Positions 33,745-45,610 are shown, counted from the stretch's first letter. The stretch: DNA of 64,000 nt from Stomoxys calcitrans (GCF_963082655.1 NC_081552.1:5394648-5458647); one strand, 5' to 3'. Numbers and translations: made by a program. Notes: generated by a model from the sequence alone, not told the origin.

Positions 33745-34037
33745 AGCCCACCGTAGCGCATAGGTTTGCATGTCCGTCTATGACGCTGAACGCCAGGGTT
33801 CGAATACCGGCGCGAGACCATCAGAAAAATATTTTACTGGTGGTTTCCCCTCCTTATGCTGGCAATATTTGTGAGGTACTATGCCTCTCTTCAAAGAGGT
33901 GCCGCACTGCGGCACGCCGTTCGGACTCGGCTATAAAAAGGAGGCGCTTATCATTGAGCTTAATCTTGAATCGGACTGCACTCATTGATATGTGAGAAGT
34001 TTGCCCCTGTTCCTTAGTGGAGTGTTCATGGGGAAAA
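33745..34037 (+). repeat. tRNA-derived SINE family 1, full-length copy
   Basis: CACCGTAGCGCATAGG (box A region), GGGTTCGAATACC (box B), GTGCCGCACTGCGGCACGCC, TCGGCTATAAAAAGGAGGCG, ATCATTGAGCTTAA and GAGTGTTCATGGGGAAAA. It inserted into a palindrome-family repeat. Confidence 0.8.
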
Positions 34038-34250
34038 TGTGTGTGTGTACACCGATCGGGACAATATTTATAGTGTAATCACATAGTACAAATTTGACCT
34101 TACACAAAGGTGCGAAGTATTTAGCGCCGCTCCAACAGCAAAATACTTCCAAGCTGCTAAATCGAAACATCATGGGAGGGCACTAGAGTTTTGTGCTTTT
34201 CACAAAGCCTCCAAGCGAATATTTTGTTTGATCAGAAAAATAAGTGATTA

Positions 34251-34470
34251 AAATGAAAGGTATCGGGATCGGGTATTGACTTAGTGCTGGCAAACTATCG
34301 ATAAACGTATCATTCGATATTTCTTATAATAAATATCGATACCATGAGAATGAGAAATAAAAATGAAAGGTATCGGGATCGGGTATTGACTTAGTGCTGG
34401 CAAACTATCGATAAACGTATCATTCGATATTTCTAATAATAAATATCGATACCACGAGAATGAGAATTGA
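34251..34470 (+). repeat. Tandem duplication (2 x 110 bp) with TATCGATA motifs
   Basis: Copies 34251-34360 and 34361-34470 are nearly identical (AAATGAAAGGTATCGGGATC ... TATCGATACCA(T/C)GAGAATGAGA). Each contains two TATCGATA octamers, so there are four in 220 bp. TATCGATA is the DRE site bound by DREF/BEAF-32 in Drosophila. No promoter or gene is visible beside it. Confidence 0.85.
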
Positions 34471-35739
34471 AAATCCGGAGATCGATTTATTTAAAAGCAA
34501 TATCCATGCACAGACCAAAAAAAAACCAAACCTAATCAAGTCATGAAGAAAATCATTGTACAAAAATTAGCGCAATCTATGAAAATTGCGCCCTCTATAG
34601 GCGTAATGTATCTTATAGAATATATTCAGTGTCGGTTCGTTTATTTTTGTTCAATTTAGCTAAAAACTGATCTTTGCCGATAAAAATGCAATGCGATAAT
34701 GCAATCGATATTTTCCCAGCTCTGAATTGATTCCAATATTCTTAATTTCAACTAACCATGCCCAAAACCATTCAAGCGAACATGTAATAATTTGGTATAA
34801 CTTCTTAGACAAAAAATGCTTTTGTACATGAGTTATACACACCTTCGTATATTCGTATATTTTCATTTATGTACATAATTTCTATGAAAATTAAACAAAG
34901 TTCTTAAGTTTTCAAAACCTTTTACACAAATTTCGCTTTTCACATTTCAGCAAACTTATTCCTATGTTGCTAGTTATTCTTTCATAAAATGCAATTCCAT
35001 GCAGCAGGTGATTGTCCAGAATCTTCGTGTGTCACCTGTTTGGGGAGCTCTTTTCACCTTGCATTCTTTGTTCGAATGTTTGTTTGTCATTTGTATGGCA
35101 TTGTAGCCTTAGAGTTTTGCTCGTTTGCTTTATTACCGGGTCTGTCTTTCATTTGTTGCATTCGTTCGCTTGAAATGATGGGTGGCACAAAACTTTTACA
35201 CCATCACATCACAAATTGCAATCAAATTTATGTCAAAGTTATAAAAATGTATGTGACCGAAGGTGATACGCTTCAGTCACAAGAGGGAAACCAGAAATTT
35301 ATTGTGCATACACACAAACATGTACCCATACACAGGTCCTTATGCCAGCTTGGTGTTTCGTTTGACTGATCGTCATAATAATTTTGAAGTAAAAATAAGC
35401 AAAAACTAAAGCCACAATAAAGCCAATCACATGGGCCAGCCATAACCTTTAACCTTTCATTTCCTTGACCATATTTAAGGGTAATTTGTTGGCCATGGCT
35501 AAGCAATGCCACAAACAACGTGCTGCTTAAATACTTGGGGAATTACTCAATTTTGTTGAGAACGTTTGCCCTAATTGCACCTGCAGCAATTTTCTATGAA
35601 CAATTTCAAAAAAGCAATGTTTAGTTTGAGAGAAAGAAAATTTCAGAAAACCAACGACGCTTACCACACTTGCTAAATAAATAATACAAACAGTAAATAG
35701 TAGAAACAGAAAATTAATATTTAACAATGACAATAAAAA
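34471..35739. other. Repeat fragment then gene-free AT-rich sequence
   Basis: 34471-34620 holds a decayed palindrome-family unit (GGAGATCGATTTATTT, GAAAATTGCGCCCTC). The frame at 34989-35369 begins inside AT-rich sequence and has no recognised domain. Confidence 0.4.
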
Positions 35740-36727
35740 CATGTTAGAGTGTGATATGTTCGGCCGGGCCGAATCTTTTATACCCCCCACCATGGATTGC
35801 ATTTGTCGAGTTCCTTGCACGGTATCTTATTTTAGGCAAACAAAGAATAATGGAAATGTATTGTTATGCTATTGGAGCTCTATCAATTTACAATTCTGAC
35901 CATAAATGAATTGAATGCTGAGCATTGTTAAGGTCATTGTGTTATATTTCAGTCCATTCGGATAAAAATTGCGCCTTTTAGGGGCTCAAGAAGCAAAATC
36001 GGGAGATCGGTTTAGATGGGAGACGTATCAAGCTATAGATCGATTCAGACCATATTGGACATGTTGTACAAAATTTCAGCCAAATCGGATGGGAATTGTG
36101 CTCGCTAGCGGCTCAAGAAGTCAAGATCACAGATCGTTTTATATGGCAGCTATATCAGGTTATGCACCGATTTGCGTCATACTTAACACAGTTGGTGGAA
36201 GTCAAAATAAAACCCTTATGCAAAATTTCAGCCAAATCGGATGAGAATTGCGCCCTCTAGCGGGTCAAGAAATCAACACCCAAGATTGGTTTATGTGGCA
36301 GCTATATCAGGTTTTTAACCGATTAGAACCATACTTAGCAATGTTATTGGAATTGATACCAAAACACCACGTACAAAATTTCAGTCGAATCGGACGAGAA
36401 TTGCGCCCTCTAGAGGCTCAAGAAGCCAAGACCCAAGATCGGTTTATATGGCAGCTATATCAAAACATGGACCGATTTGGCCCATTTACAATCCCAACCG
36501 ACCTACACTAATAAGAAGTATTTGTGCAAAATTTCAAGCTTCAAGCTTTACTCCTTCGAAAGTGAGCGTGCTTTCGATAGACAGACGGATGTCCGTCCGG
36601 CTAGATCGACTTAAAATGTCATGACAATCAAGAATATGTATACTTAAGTCGTCTTGGACGCATATTTTGAAATGTTACAAACTGAATGACGAAATTAGTA
36701 TACCCCCATCCCATAGTGGAGGGAACA
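35740..36727 (+). repeat. Palindrome-family repeat, near-complete copy
   Basis: Perfect palindrome TTCGGCCGGGCCGAA at 35759-35773, ACCCCCCACCATGG, several ~150-bp units, a GACAGACGGATG stretch and the end CCCCATCCCATAGTGGAGGG. Confidence 0.75.
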
Positions 36728-36789
36728 CAAATTAATTAAGACTATTTAATTAAATTTTTTTACTTTATCCAGCCAAACATATTGTATAA

Positions 36790-37235
36790 AACATCTAAGT
36801 ACGGTCCGAATCAGTCTTTAACCTGATATAGCTCCCATATAAACCGATCTTCCGATTTAACTTCTTGAGCCCCTGGAAGCCGCAATTTTTGTCCAATTTT
36901 TCTGAAATTTTGCATGTGACGTTCCATTATGACTTCCAATAGCTGTGTCTAGTACGGTTCAAATTGGTCTATTACCTGCTGTAGCACCTATATAAACCGA
37001 TCTCCTGATTCGACTTCTTGAGCTCCTAGGAGCCACAATTTTTTGTCCGATTTGACTGAAATTTCGCATGTGATGTTCCGCTATGACTTCCAAAAACTAT
37101 AACCTGATAAAGCTCCCATATGAACCGGTCTCTCGATTATCTTTGTTTTTAATTTTTGCTGGTTTGACAGACGTTTGGTATGTGGAATAAAATTTATTTT
37201 TCATACATTTTTAGCCCGGCCGAATTTAGCACGCG
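36790..37235 (-). repeat. Palindrome-family repeat, truncated
   Basis: Short-form units (TGATATAGCTCCCATATAAACC, TGTCTAGTACGG) lead to a partial palindrome CCCGGCCGAATTTAGCACGC at about 37213-37232. Confidence 0.65.
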
Positions 37236-37878
37236 TTTACTGGTTATTTTTTGATATTATTCCAGGCTGTGTTTATTTAGCACAATTTATGCATTTATTT
37301 GGGCACACATGCTTTGAATCGCTTGTTTTTGTAGCAAACGAGTCGTTTTGCCCATATAAATTGTAAAGGAAAAACGAGTCGTTTGCTCGCAACAGCTTTG
37401 GTCTGAACATAGTATTATTGCATGTTAACTAGTTTAACAATTTTTTTTTTTTTTTTTTGTTTTAATCTAGTTTTGATGTATTTTTCTATGAATCTTCATT
37501 TTGAATTAATTTTCTGTAAAAATACAATTTTGCTTAAATTTCTATGAACATCAAATTTGAATAACTATTCCTATAAAAATCGAATTTGAAGAATTGTTCT
37601 ATGCAAATGTAATATTTTCCCTACTATGAAAATCAAATATGGTCGGCGAATTTGCTTTGAAAATCAACTTTCGATAGAAGTATCCCTTTATGAAAATTTT
37701 CCATTAAAATTTAATATTGACAGCATTTTTTTGTAAAAATTTTCCATTAAATAAAATGTTAACTATTTTTTAAAAATCTAAACCCAAAATCAAACCCAAA
37801 TATGGTAAATTCATAACTCATAATTTTCAACCAAATACCATACAGATGGGATTCATATTGTCTTGATTGGCATACATA
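37236..37878. other. No recognisable gene
   Basis: A poly(T) run at 37440-37459 is followed by a degenerate, loosely periodic pattern (TCTATGAAAATCAAATTTG variants) to about 37760. The pattern resembles an eroded tandem repeat. No gene. Confidence 0.4.
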
Positions 37879-38103
37879 TTGGGTTGCTCAAAAAGTAATT
37901 GCGGATTTTTTAAAAGAAAGTAAATGCATTTTTAATAAAACTCAGAATGAACTTTTATCAAATATACTTTTTTTACTCTTTTTTTCTAAAGCAAGCTGAT
38001 AACTGACAGAAGAAAGAATGCAATTACAGAGTCACAGGCTGTGAAAAAATTTGTCAACGCCAACTATATGAAAAATCCGCAATTTCCTTTTTGGGCAACC
38101 CAA
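37879..38103 (-). mobile_element. Mariner-derived MITE, 225 bp
   Basis: TTGGGTTGCTCAAAAAGTAA and its inverse at the right, flanked by TA at 37877-37878 and 38104-38105. Same family and same internal junction as 24380 and 40484, in the opposite orientation to the 19304 mariner. Confidence 0.9.
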
Positions 38104-38539
38104 TATATATCTATTGTGCGTCTTTTAATGGTGGGAGCCGCACCAACACTTAATTCTGAACGTTGATGTTAGACTCCTGCTCTACTTCAAAATCCCACAC
38201 ATTGTTTCGATTGGTCTTGATATTACTTCGATGGATTTTTGGGTAATGAGCCTGTCCCCCGACATTTGACATTAACTTTGGATGCCGGGATATTTCCCTA
38301 CTTCCCAATACCTTTAATTTGAGTCACACATTGTAGACATGTCTGCTTGAAGGCTTTTGGGGGTTGAGTAATATGCAAATGCCTTATATTGTCTCCATCG
38401 GCCCTCATGTCCTCTTGGCGGTCTGCCGTGACAAATTTTCTGAATTTGGATGGTTGACAGTTTAATGTTCCAATCCCAAAACAGCTTTCAGCTTTTAGTG
38501 AAGTGTCCCCTCAAACACTAGGTCCCATATTGTTTATAA
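38104..38539. other. No recognisable gene
   Basis: No domain, tRNA or repeat recognised. Confidence 0.4.
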
Positions 38540-38910
38540 AGAATATATGTTCTTTATAAGTGTAAAAATCTAAGACGATCTAGCCATGTCCGTTCGTCTG
38601 TCTGTTGAAATGACGCTACAGTCTTCAAAAATAGAGATATTGAGCTGAAACTTTGCACAGATTCTTTTTTTGTCCATAAGCTAAGTTCGAAGATGGGCTA
38701 TATCGGATTATATCTTCATATAGCCCCCATATAGATCGATCCGCGGATTTGGGGTCTTAGGCCTATAAAAGCCACATTTATTACCCAATTTTGCTGAAAA
38801 TTGAGACAGTGAGTTGCATTAGGCCATTCGACATTCTTCTTCAATTTGGCCCAGATCGGTCCAGATTTGGATATAGCTGCCATATAGACCGATCTCTCGA
38901 TTTAAGGTTG
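38540..38910 (-). repeat. Palindrome-family repeat (long form), fragment
   Basis: TAAGACGATCTAGCCATGTCC, then GGGCTATATCGGATTATATC and GATATAGCTGCCATATAGACC. Only the microsatellite-side part of the element remains. Confidence 0.65.
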
Positions 38911-40483
38911 TGGGTGTGTGGGAAAATGTCAGCTGCAAAAGAAAGTTTAAAATTTGGTGAATAATAAGCGAACAAGACCGAAGCTCTTGGAAAAATCTAT
39001 GGCACCACAAACAAGTGCATATGTCATAAAATTTATTTCGCTTGTTATCTAGGTTTATTTTAAATAAGTTGGTTGGTTTGATTTTATTATAAACCCCTTC
39101 CCTATGTTTTGTATGGACCAATATCTTTCAAACAGTATGTACAATTTTCTCTAAATGACCAATGTATGTACATGCCTTAGTAACATAAAGATAAAATAGT
39201 TTACTTTTTTGTCTACTCCGCTTTTGGCCACAATTCGGAGCGCTAAACCAGTTTACTATCAATCACGTGACTGTTTGGGTTTTGGTCTTAAACCTTCGAC
39301 GTTTAAGAAAATTACCCACAAAAAAGTGGATGTTCAAAATACTATAAAATGCCAAAGTGTTTTTAGGCTACATGCAGCAAAGCTCCTCCAAATGATGTTT
39401 GCCTTGCCCCTTGTTTTCTCTGCCACTAAATGTGTGGCAGATTACTAAAATGTAAAATGTTTAATAACCTTAAATACTTAAAGACCGCTGACAATGTAAC
39501 AATTCCATGAACAGCCATTTAAATGTCTCTTAGCCAAGGGCTAAAGGGAGAAGAAATCCATGATAGAGAAAGAGGGAGAGGGAGAAAAAGAACGACAGCA
39601 AGGAGTAAACTAAAGCAAACATTTTTCCTCTCTGGCCATGTAAAAATCTGCTTTTTATTTATCTTCATGCCGGCCTTCAGATTTGTGAAATTAAAAAGAA
39701 TTCGGGTTCAAAAGTGAGAGAAAGCTAGCGAAAAAAGAACCGCCCAGACTAGAGGAAGATAAGGAAGAGCATTAAATTACTTACGGAAATTTCTTTCAAT
39801 CTAAATAATTATTTGCATTACTGGCCTCTGTACTTTTTTCAGTCGAAAAAAAAACTTGTAATTCCACCACTGAAATTACTCGCTATCATAACCCTATACA
39901 TTTCAAACGAGTATAAATCAACATATATACACGCACACACTTGCAAACATGCCGGCAAAAGTACAATTACAAAACCAATAAGAATGGCAGCGACAACAAA
40001 GCCTGAAAATATGCCTCATTTCCTTGACAAGCGCCTAATTTGCACACGCACACACATAACATGTAAAGGAATAAATCGGTCGCCAAGCAAACGCAAAAAA
40101 ACCTCATGACAATCCACCGTCCATTATAGTGGGTTGTTATTGTTTTTGTTGTGTGCTATGGATGTTCACTACTCCTCGCATTCTCTTTCTTCCACCTCAA
40201 CGTCATACAAAACGGATGTGAATGTAAATTTGCTTAAGCGTCATTGTTTTGCTGTTGTTTGCCACGGGCTCCCCCACCACCATCAGTGCTGTTGCTACTT
40301 TGGTTTGTTATAACAACAAAAGAGATACCGTGAGAGGGCATCTCTCTTATCAACTTGTGGCAATTTGTTTACCGTTTCTGGTTAGGTAAGTGGTAGGTAT
40401 GGTGTTTGTTGGGCAGTGTAATATGTTTTCTTTCTTTTTTTGGTGGGGGGGTTGGGGGGAAATTCACTTGTAGTTTACATACT
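38911..40483. other. No recognisable gene
   Basis: AT-rich. Frames at 39209-39448, 39523-39717 and 39813-40109 have no recognised domain. A purine-rich stretch (GAGAAAGAGGGAGAGGGAG) lies near 39560-39600. No gene supported. Confidence 0.45.
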
Positions 40484-40718
40484 AGGGTTGCCCAAAAAGT
40501 AATTGCGCATTTTTTAAAAGAAAGTAAATGCATTTTTAATAAAACTTAGAACGAACTTTAATCAAATATACTTTTTTTACACTTTTTTCTAAAGCAAGCT
40601 AAAAGTAACAGCTAATAACTGACAGAAGAAAGAATGCAATTACAGAGTCACAAGCTGTGAAAAAATTTGTCAACGCCGACTATATGAAAAATGCGCAATT
40701 ACTTTTTGGGCAACCCAG
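40484..40718 (-). mobile_element. Mariner-derived MITE, ~235 bp
   Basis: GGGTTGCCCAAAAAGTAATTG and the inverse CTTTTTGGGCAACCCA. Body identical in order to 24380 and 37879. The outermost two bases at the left differ from TTGGG. Confidence 0.88.
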
Positions 40719-41029
40719 TATATATTCCACATTTATGTATGTATGAAGAAATGTAAACCCAAAGGTAACATGAACTGCCTACAAAAAAAGCGAATCATGG
40801 CCTTTACATTTTCATTAAATCCCTGATAATAAACAAAGGGAAAAATGGGGGAAGTTTGAAAAAATAATTGATCTAGTCAAGACTTTTTTTTGAGATTGTT
40901 CTGTATCAGCAGGAAAATGATTTATACCTATCTCCAGAGAAAAAAAATATTTTAATATTTCATCACTTTCATGTGAGCTAATTTCTACTATTGAAAGTTT
41001 ATCAACGCAAAAAATAATGAATAGCTAGA

Positions 41030-41330
41030 AATGGGCGATGGGTTACTCTATGTCGGGAGATAGGTCTATATGGCAGCTATATCTAAATATGGTCCGATCT
41101 TTACAATATTCAACAAACAGGTGTAGAGGTCTTTCAAAACGCACTGTTTCAAATTTCATCCGAATCGGATGAAAAATCCTCCTTTTATGGGCTCAACACT
41201 CTATATCGGGAGATCGGTCTATATGCCAGCTATATCCAAATAGGATCTGGACGATATTCAACAAAAAGGTTTAGAGAGATACCGAAACTCGCTGTCCAAA
41301 ATTTCATCGAAATATGATGAAAAAAATTTT
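41030..41330 (+). repeat. Palindrome-family repeat (long form), internal fragment
   Basis: Two internal units (GGGAGATAGGTCTATATGGC; GGGAGATCGGTCTATATGCC) about 150 bp apart, with no termini. Confidence 0.65.
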
Positions 41331-41648
41331 ATTTCATTTTTTTAAAGACTACATTTAATAAATTTTTTAAGGACTAACTTTCAGCGAAAAACTTTGTAAA
41401 GACAACCTAACTTCGAGCTTATTTTTTAAACCGAAATTTAAATCTTGCATAAACATTTTTAAATTCTTTTTATTATACTTAAATGTCCCATACAATATTT
41501 TCCTAAAAAATTTTCTATAGACAAATTTCAATAAATATTTTTAAAGACAAAATTTTAACTTATTACGCCTGACCCTCGTTGTCCGATCCTCCGTTGTCCG
41601 ATCCTCCGTTGTCCGATCCTCCGTTGTCCGATTTTGATGAAATTTTAT

Positions 41649-42205
41649 CTCTATATATAAAAGAGATGAGTGATTGACTGATCAACGTCCAGACCAAACG
41701 GCTAAAGCTAGAGTCATGAAATTTGGCACGAATGTGGGTCTTGGATCGTAGGCTCGCGATAAGACGGGGTTTTGTGATATTCGTACGTTTAGGTACTAAA
41801 AAGTACGAAATGGTAACTTTTTACCCAAAAAAGGTACGAATAATCTGATCTTTGAATAGGACGAACGGATAGAGCTAGATCTTTGAAATTTGGCTTAAAT
41901 GATTGTTGTTGCGAAATAAAGGGGTAGATAGAAAAAATATGAAAAATAGTAATGGAATCGGAAGAAACGTATATTTAGTATCATATATGGAACCATTTCA
42001 TACTATCTTTACGGATTGAACTACACATCTGACTAAGTAATTTTTAACAAATCATACATTTTGTTACCGTGAACAGAGAAGGGTAAAATTAAAAAAAATT
42101 ACTAAAAATGATCGATGTCTTGATAAATATACGATAAGTTGTACCAAATATGAAATGTTGAAATCGTACCTGGAATGGGCTGCGCGACGACCGGGCATAT
42201 GCTAG
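41649..42205 (+). mobile_element. Non-autonomous Helitron, 557 bp, with a paralogous empty site
   Basis: Starts TCTCTATATATAAAAG after A and ends CATATGCTAG before T. The related repeat copy near 25195 reads GAAATTTTATGTATTCAT without it, so insertion was exactly between A and T with no duplication, the Helitron rule. No Rep/helicase frame. Its interior (GGACGAACGGATAGAGCTAG, TTTGAAATTTGGC) is unlike the 11383 family. Confidence 0.85.
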
Positions 42206-42643
42206 TATATTCATTATTTAGAGAATTTATATTGACGTAGCAATTTATTCATATATTTTGAATTTTTAAAAATTTTGGAAAAAAAAAACATTCCTAAACC
42301 CCTATAACAAAAAAAAAATATTTTTTTAATATTTTATGACCATTTAGCGAAGTAAGCTGGATTTAATGATTTTGCCATAAATTTATTTTTTTTTTTTTCA
42401 TAGAAACCATCAAATGCAACAAGACATTAAAACAGATTTCAAAAATCGCACTCCAAAGAATTTTTGAAAATTTTTTCGTTTGATTTTTGGGATATAAAAT
42501 ATTGCCGATTTTCGAAAAGCCAATTTTCCCCAAAAACAAAACGGGAGAAATTGTTGTAAGTGGTTTCAGTCGTACCACTTTACGCCATTCCAAATTTCAT
42601 TACGATACCTCTTTCCTTACTCGAGCTACAAGGCAGATTTAAC

Positions 42644-42861
42644 AAGGTGGTCTCACGCGAACAGCCGGCGAGGTTTGACGGTATAAAGATGCCAGATTTT
42701 TGTTTGCATTCTCTTTGTTGTCATCTTCTTTCTCGCATGTTCTGTGCTCATGTACGCACACAAATTTCTTTGTGTGTGTTGGCAAACCGTCGATCAGCTT
42801 GATGGCACAATGGCGGAGTGCACCATATGATTTGTGGTTGTTGTACAAATGAGACCACCTT
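42644..42861. mobile_element. Short inverted-repeat element (MITE-like)
   Basis: 12-bp perfect inverted ends AAGGTGGTCTCA (42644-42655) and TGAGACCACCTT (42850-42861). It sits where the paralogous repeat at 6250-6720 is uninterrupted. No transposase. No clear target duplication, so the superfamily is undecided. Confidence 0.5.
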
Positions 42862-42960
42862 AAATTGTTTCGCCATGCTCAAGCCAGAATTTTTCTAAGG
42901 CAGCTCTTATTTTCGTCGTTAATGTGAACCTGAGCATACGGAGCAGTAGCAAAACCGTTG

Positions 42961-44545
42961 CAGTTGTCTAGTGTTCAAAGCCATTAATACAACTTGCTAA
43001 AGTTATTTGCACTGTGTTGGCAATCAGTGTAAAATTCATCTCTGACTTTACGACCAAATGTCACCGCCGACGTGTCAGTTCCGGCACCCAATAGCTACCA
43101 CAATTCCAAAATAACAAAATGAAGGTACCTTTACCAATTTGACAGCAACGTGAATTTTGGCAATTTTTTCGATTTTGAAAAAATGTGGGGTGGAGCCAAC
43201 AATCCCAAAACAGTTTAAAAAAACAGTTTAACACAATTATGACAATGCCAACCTTTTTTGACATACCACAGCATCCAGAGTATTTTCATCAAATAACTGT
43301 TGTTATCCACACTGGTGGAAGAAAGGAGAGAGTGGGAGAGAAAGCATGAATTTCTAAGATTATTTCGAAAATAAATCCTAAATTAAGGCTCGGTTAACCA
43401 CCAATCTGATGGTCCCTTCAAGCCTCAAGAGCAAAGACCCAACCAAGAATTATTTGCCACATTGACTGTTGGCGGGGTTAATCTGTGGATGGCTTTTCCT
43501 CTGGTTGTTGAGTGGTTCCCAACCAAATTAGTAGTGGGTTGTCTGGGGAAGGGTGTATGTGTGTGTGTATTGTGTGTTGTGTGTGTGTTGTGTGTGTGTG
43601 TGTTGTGTGTGTATTATCACTTTTATTCTGCATAATTTTGGGTACTTGTACAACTTTTCGTATAAAACTCAAAATGGTCGGTAGGTGGATAGATGGATGG
43701 TTGGATGTTTGAGACGGTAATTATGGTAGCAGATAACAATGCTCTTTTTGAACTTCTTTTTGCTGGTCGGGCAAATGTCTTTAATTAAAATTAATGAGTT
43801 TCATGTGTCCGCACACATTGCTGTCGCCCAAAAAAGAACATTAAAGCGAAGGAGCGTGGCTGGCAAAGATTTCTCTTCTTGTAGTTGTAAGAAAACAAAT
43901 CTGCATAGGATGTTGTTTGCGTTGCTTTTATCCAAAGTCAAATCATTGATGAACCTAAATATACAAAACTGGAAAGGTCAGTGGACTTTTTGTCCATTCA
44001 CTGTCCTATTATTACCCACAAAATGTGAATAATTCGTCAAGGGAAATAGCCATGTACACCCAAGAACATATTTAGCTAAAGTGGTATTTAAGTGCTCAAA
44101 TTAAGATTTCGTTTGTTCGGCAAATGTAATGTTTGGCACATTTTGAGAAAGGTGGACATTTGAATTTGAGCCGATCACAAACTTCGTTATAGGTATCGAA
44201 GATCAAAACTGCCTTTAAAAGACAAATTCCCGATAACAAAGAAATTTGCTGGACAAATGTGAATTTTTCACCAAGAACATGAAACCGGAGTCCATTGAAG
44301 TATTAGTCTGGTAGTCTCACGTATAGTAGTCTCAAGTATTAGTCTGGTAGTCTCCCAAAAAGCATTTTTTTCGGTTTTTATCGGTTCCTTCCTGCATCCC
44401 AACTTCTTGACAATTGTTTTAATTTCCAGACCTCTTAAATTCCCAATATCTTTTAATTACTTCTTAAATTGTATAGGATGGGACACTTTTGTATCACGAC
44501 CCTTTGCTTCAGTTCCGTAATGTCATGATCCGTCTGTGTGTCCGT
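42961..44545. other. No recognisable gene; (GT)n-rich tract
   Basis: 43555-43612 is an imperfect GT microsatellite (GTGTGTGTTGTGTGTG). Flanking frames are by-products of it. No domain recognised elsewhere in the stretch. Confidence 0.5.
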
Positions 44546-44640
44546 TTGGTGTAGGTTGTTGTTGTTGTTGTAGCCACATATCTATATGCGGAGGTAACAA
44601 TCCTCGCCCGGAGCCGCCCGGCCTCACTAAGACTCTGCAC
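44546..44640 (+). repeat. Dispersed repeat W, head fragment
   Basis: GTTGTTGTTGTTGTAGCCAC, then ATGCGGAGGTAACAATCCTC, matching the start of 54300-54465. Confidence 0.5.
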
Positions 44641-45078
44641 TCGACACCGAACATTTCACTATACGCAACCTGTGAACACTCCCGGTGGCTCTCAGCTGAG
44701 CTTTTCGTGATGGCCAACTTATATGAAAGCTCAGAGTTCCAACCTGTGTGTGGGTGGACGGCCCTAAACTCTTGTCCCAATATATTCAATGACAACCTTC
44801 GCATTTAAACTATCTCCATAATCAGAAGTTTTAGTAACTAGGGGTATGTGGGAGGGACCACTACCCTAACACGCATATAAGAGGTGACAAATTTTCACCC
44901 GGGAACCATTCTGTGTAATTTTTTGAAAACATTTTAGCCGTTTTTGGGTCTAAGCGGAACAGACGACACAAGATTTTCCGAAATAAAATTATTAAAGAAA
45001 ATATGTTTTATTTTTCATTGTAAATTGCTTCTAAATTCAGTTTTTTTTTAAGTTTTAATTGAAATATAATTTTGTATA
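44641..45078. other. No recognisable gene
   Basis: AT-rich. Frames on both strands across 44523-44808 overlap exactly and are not supported by any domain. Confidence 0.4.
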
Positions 45079-45610
45079 GAATCATTTTCTAGTATGGTAC
45101 ATTAAAACGTCTGCATCAATTTTGTTTTAATATTAAATTTTTTGTGCTAACGTTCTTTATAAACTGCAGTGTCTGCAGTACAGTGAATTGCGCTAATGTC
45201 GATAACATCGTGCAGTGTATTGTCACACATCTGGCATCATCTTAAAAAATCTGTTTCTCTATTAGTGCGCGGGATGTTTTTGCTTCATCGATAGCTCTTA
45301 TAAGATTTTTCTTAAAAAAAGGTAAGTTATAATTATTTTAGAATCATTTAGAATCATTTTCTAGTATGGTACATTAAAAATTTGCATAATTTTTTTTAAT
45401 ATTGAACTTTTAGTGCTAAAATTCTTCATAAACTACAGTGTTGGCAATACAGTGAATTGCGCTAATGTCGATAACATCGTGCAGTGTATTGCCACCCATC
45501 TGGCATCTTGTTAAAAAATCTGTTTTGCCATTAGTGTGCGGGATGTTTTTGCTTCGTCGATAGCTCTAATAAGATTTTTCTTAAAAAAGGTACGTTATAA
45601 TTGTTTTATA
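45079..45610 (+). repeat. Tandem duplication (period 272 bp) upstream of Plexin B
   Basis: Copy 1 starts at 45079 and copy 2 at 45351, both with GAATCATTTTCTAGTATGG. The best-conserved core is GAATTGCGCTAATGTCGATA then ACATCGTGCAGTGTATTG. The copies have diverged by substitutions and small indels. The pair ends about 400 bp before the candidate Plexin B start, so a regulatory role is possible but unproven. Confidence 0.8.

Larger units (their letters stand above)
41331..42960 (+). repeat. Dispersed AT-rich repeat U, longest copy, host of nested insertions
   Basis: Collinear with 24945-25523 (left part) and 6250-6720 (right part: CTCGAGCTACA ... ATTTTTCTAAGGCAGCTCT ... TCGTCGTTAATG). It is interrupted by a Helitron at 41649-42205 and by a short inverted-repeat element at 42644-42861. 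A 15-bp minisatellite (GTTGTCCGATCCTCC x 4) lies at about 41579-41637. No coding capacity is seen. Confidence 0.65.

Noticed and set aside
43555..43612. GT-rich tract as a regulatory Z-DNA element
   Set aside because: An ordinary imperfect microsatellite with no adjacent promoter or gene.
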